Of a stretch of 8,481 bases of DNA, positions 5,947 to 8,481 are shown piece by piece. Made by a program: the position numbers and the translations under genes. Source of the stretch: Clostridiales bacterium (GTDB lineage: Bacteria > Bacillota > Clostridia > Caldicoprobacterales > DTU083). Under the pieces are notes generated by a model. That model worked only from the letters and a program-made list of their open reading frames with translations, ran no database searches and had not been told where the DNA came from. The stretch is taken from positions 1 to 8,481 of the forward strand of contig JAAZEK010000240.1 of the NCBI GenBank assembly GCA_012512335.1, given 5' to 3'. Numbering within the stretch: the stretch's first letter is position 1; every line of letters begins with the position of its first letter.

Positions 5947-8481
5947 ATGCCTCATATTAATCGAGTGCGTTTGGTAAATGTAGGGTTTAATGATGCCAAA
6001 TCTTTCTTTGAAGATCTACGTCTTAGCCTGGCAGGTAAATCAACTACCTATGACCTGGAAAATGGTGGAGGTAAATCCGTTCTTCTTATGATGTTACTAC
6101 AAACCGTTATACCAAATACATCACTAAGAGATGATAAGCCCCTTAAAAATATATTTATTGGAGGGAAGGACAGAACTTCCCATGTTCTAGTGGAATGGAT
6201 TTTAGATGAAGGGGAGCGATATAAGTATATGCTCACCGGGTTCTGTGCTAGAAGAAAAAGAAACCAAAATGAAGTTAGGCAACCGGTTTTAGATGGATAT
6301 AACATAGAGCAGGATGAAGATACAATAAGTGAAGGTATCGATTACTATAACTACGTAATATTTTATGATAAACCAGTGGAATATGATATCTATTCCCTAG
6401 AACTTGTGCGAGAAGAACAGTCGGGCAAAATCTATATAGGTTACGATGAACTGCGCTCTGAACTTAATAGGTTAAAACAACGGGGGTATCCAGTAAATAT
6501 AAAGGATGGAAAAAGGGAGTATATGGAATACATTTCCATGTACAATCTTATTAGTACGGAATGGAAAATTATCCGGGAGATGAATAGCGGAGAAAACAGC
6601 ATCGAAAAATACTTCCGTGAAAATAAAACATCTAGACGACTGATTGAAAAACTTTTACTTCCTATTATCGATGATACAGAAAGGGTACAGCAATCTGGGA
6701 AGCTGGAAGGGGACGGGAATATCCAGCTGGCTGATACCCTTATAGAGATTAGGGAAAACCTCGCTCGATTAATGAAGGATAGGGAGCATCTTGAGGAATA
6801 TAATCAAATTCTTCTTTTTTATAATAAGATGCTGGAAATCTGCAATCGTATGGAAAAGGACTTTCAATATGAAGAAAAATTAAAAAAGCAAGCTGTAGAA
6901 ATCAGGAATCTTTTAGCTAAGAAATTAGATGAAAAGAAGAAGGAAAAGGCTGAGCTTGAAGCGGACTTAACGGAGAAAACCTTTAATAATAGAAAAACAG
7001 AACATGAGAAAAAACTTCTTGATATTCAGCTATTGGAATTTGATGAGGGTCTACTAAAAGTAGAGCATGAGGAAGTAAAAGCCCAGCAGGTAAGATTAGA
7101 AGATGAGCGGCGAGAACAGGAAGATAAATATAAGACGGCTGGAGCCGAAAAAGAATATCTACAGTATAAAGAAGAACGGTTGAAGCGTAGGAAGGCTGAA
7201 ACTGGGCTTAAAACACTATTTCAGAGCCAAAATGAGCTGGACAAGGAATATAATGAAGCAGGTAGCGCTTATAGAACTGCCCTAGTTCATCAGCAAAATG
7301 AGCTGGAAGGTATGAGTAGCAAGGCGGCGAAGCAAAAAGAAGGTATTCAGCTAGATGGGGACTGTATTGATCAAAAGATTAGTGAAGTAAGTCGACTAAT
7401 TGGTATTGCGGAAGGTGATGAATCCAGTACCTCGGCTAGAATAGCAGAACTTGATAAAAAGGCCAAACCTCTCTCAGAATATTTCAGTGAACTGGGTAGG
7501 GTAGATGTTTTGCTAGATCTAAGCTCTTATTTAGATACTTCTGAAAAGGAATTAGAAAGACTAGAAGATAATAAAAAGGAAATCGAAACTGCCTTATTAG
7601 ATATAAGACAAAGAGGTCAGGACGTAAAATCTCAAATTACACAAAACAGCCAAGATATAGAAAAGATAAAGTGGCAACTAACCCCCCATGTAGAGTTTTT
7701 CGAAAAATATGCAGAAGAAAAACTTAAGCTAGATAAAAAATCGTCTTTTTATGACTGTGAAGATTTTATGCAATGGAGGAGTCGACTAGTAGAGCTTATT
7801 CACGGGAATAAAGAAACTTATTTCAGAAATAGAGTTGAAAAAGATGTCCTTTCAAGGAAGCTGGAAGTGTTAGAAACCTATGGCTTCTATATTCCCAATG
7901 AAGAGATTTTGGCTCTTTCTGATAAATTAAAAGGAAATTCCACATTCACCCAAACCGGTATAGAATGGCTGAATCAAATGGGAAAAACTCAACAGGAAGA
8001 ATTACTTAAGCGAGCCCCTCTGCTTCCCTATTCAGTACTGGTGGACCATGAGGCTTTTCAGCGTATAAAAGATGGGAAGTTAGACTTTGGAGGCTTTATT
8101 AGCGATTATCCTGTTCCTATTATAGATTTTGATTTTATTAGAGGTCAAGAGACCTTGGGAAGAGGGGATGTAATTTCTCCAGAGATAGATAAAAACTTAA
8201 TCTTATCTAAGGATGCTTTAAATCAATATATCGACGAACTTAAAAGAGATATTAAAAGGGTTCAGGAGAGCATGATAACCCTAGAAGAAAGCGCTCAGAC
8301 ATATGATGAAGATATAAATGCACTAACAGTCTTTGAAGAAGATTATTCTTCAGAAAAAATAGCTAGCCATGAAAGAACGCTGAAAAAGCTAGAGGATGAA
8401 ATTTTGAATCTGGAAAATAAGGGTAAATCCCTTACTGACCAGTTAAATGAGCTTCAAAAATTCGAGAAGGATTTGTCTACA
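5947..8481 (+). CDS. jetC: Wadjet SMC/MukB-like ATPase JetC (3' end missing)
   Basis: An open frame of 845 codons from the ATG at 5947 that runs off the right edge without a stop, so the gene is partial only because of the window. GGAGGAG (5932-5938) lies 8 nt before the ATG. JetC is the ATP-driven, loop-extruding SMC motor of Wadjet. Residues 1-240 are the N-terminal half of the ABC head: RVRLVNVGFNDAKSFFEDL, then the Walker A LENGGGKSVLL (K43, S44). Residues about 255-635 are rich in Glu, Lys, Leu and Gln in coiled-coil fashion (KKLDEKKKEKAELEADL). Residues about 639-735 (YGFYIPNEEILAL to YPVPIIDFDFIRG) are globular and fit the hinge dimerisation domain. A returning coiled coil begins near 755. 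The second head half, with the signature motif and Walker B, lies beyond the window. The Walker A lacks the usual first glycine. Alternatives such as SbcC or RecN are less likely given the neighbours. Confidence 0.9.
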   Translation, partial: MPHINRVRLVNVGFNDAKSFFEDLRLSLAGKSTTYDLENGGGKSVLLMMLLQTVIPNTSLRDDKPLKNIFIGGKDRTSHVLVEWILDEGERYKYMLTGFCARRKRNQNEVRQPVLDGYNIEQDEDTISEGIDYYNYVIFYDKPVEYDIYSLELVREEQSGKIYIGYDELRSELNRLKQRGYPVNIKDGKREYMEYISMYNLISTEWKIIREMNSGENSIEKYFRENKTSRRLIEKLLLPIIDDTERVQQSGKLEGDGNIQLADTLIEIRENLARLMKDREHLEEYNQILLFYNKMLEICNRMEKDFQYEEKLKKQAVEIRNLLAKKLDEKKKEKAELEADLTEKTFNNRKTEHEKKLLDIQLLEFDEGLLKVEHEEVKAQQVRLEDERREQEDKYKTAGAEKEYLQYKEERLKRRKAETGLKTLFQSQNELDKEYNEAGSAYRTALVHQQNELEGMSSKAAKQKEGIQLDGDCIDQKISEVSRLIGIAEGDESSTSARIAELDKKAKPLSEYFSELGRVDVLLDLSSYLDTSEKELERLEDNKKEIETALLDIRQRGQDVKSQITQNSQDIEKIKWQLTPHVEFFEKYAEEKLKLDKKSSFYDCEDFMQWRSRLVELIHGNKETYFRNRVEKDVLSRKLEVLETYGFYIPNEEILALSDKLKGNSTFTQTGIEWLNQMGKTQQEELLKRAPLLPYSVLVDHEAFQRIKDGKLDFGGFISDYPVPIIDFDFIRGQETLGRGDVISPEIDKNLILSKDALNQYIDELKRDIKRVQESMITLEESAQTYDEDINALTVFEEDYSSEKIASHERTLKKLEDEILNLENKGKSLTDQLNELQKFEKDLST

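Noticed and set aside
7228..7307. 14-bp direct repeat CAAAATGAGCTGGA, copies 66 nt apart
   Set aside because: Both copies encode QNEL(D/E) within the JetC coiled coil, in frame and 22 residues apart. This reflects heptad-type protein repetition rather than a DNA element.
5947..8481. SbcC, RecN or chromosomal MukB as the identity of the SMC-like gene
   Set aside because: The preceding kleisin-like and KITE-like genes and the Toprim gene at the head of the cluster match Wadjet; no sbcD or mukF/mukE-type neighbours are present.

Overview
The window reads as a chromosomal segment of a low-GC Firmicute, most likely a member of the Clostridia. It is AT-rich, uses strong AGGAGG-type ribosome binding sites, and has SigA-like TATAAT boxes. 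The genus cannot be named from sequence alone. All seven supported genes lie on the + strand.

Positions 1-2279 hold regulatory genes. First comes an AraC-family transcription factor with a cupin-like sensor domain and a C-terminal double helix-turn-helix. A two-gene unit follows: an ECF-type RNA polymerase sigma factor and, 13 nt later, a single-pass membrane protein that is almost certainly its anti-sigma factor. No gene controlled by the AraC protein can be identified here.

Positions 2334-8481 hold a four-gene cluster that I identify as a Wadjet (JetABCD) anti-plasmid system of the non-type-I kind (DUF5716/DUF6063 lineage, type II/III-like), in the order jetD-jetA-jetB-jetC. JetD is the Toprim nuclease subunit, JetA the kleisin-like subunit, JetB the KITE (MukE/ScpB-like) subunit and JetC the SMC/MukB-like ATPase. 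jetC runs off the right edge after 845 codons, so its C-terminal head half (ABC signature and Walker B) is not visible. In characterised Wadjet systems JetABC forms a loop-extruding SMC motor that recognises small circular DNA, and JetD then cleaves it. The visible motifs fit that scheme: a Toprim E...DxD set in JetD, and a Walker A, coiled coil and hinge in JetC.

The arrangement suggests an operon. A good extended -10 promoter (TTGATG-N18-TATAAT with an upstream TG) lies across the 3' end of the anti-sigma gene, just before jetD. jetA and jetB overlap by 4 nt, and jetB and jetC are 2 nt apart. The only sizeable gap in the cluster is the 105 nt between jetD and jetA, which contains a perfect 12-bp palindrome. 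No RNA genes, insertion sequences, CRISPR arrays or convincing rho-independent terminators were seen, and no non-coding stretch exceeds about 110 nt.
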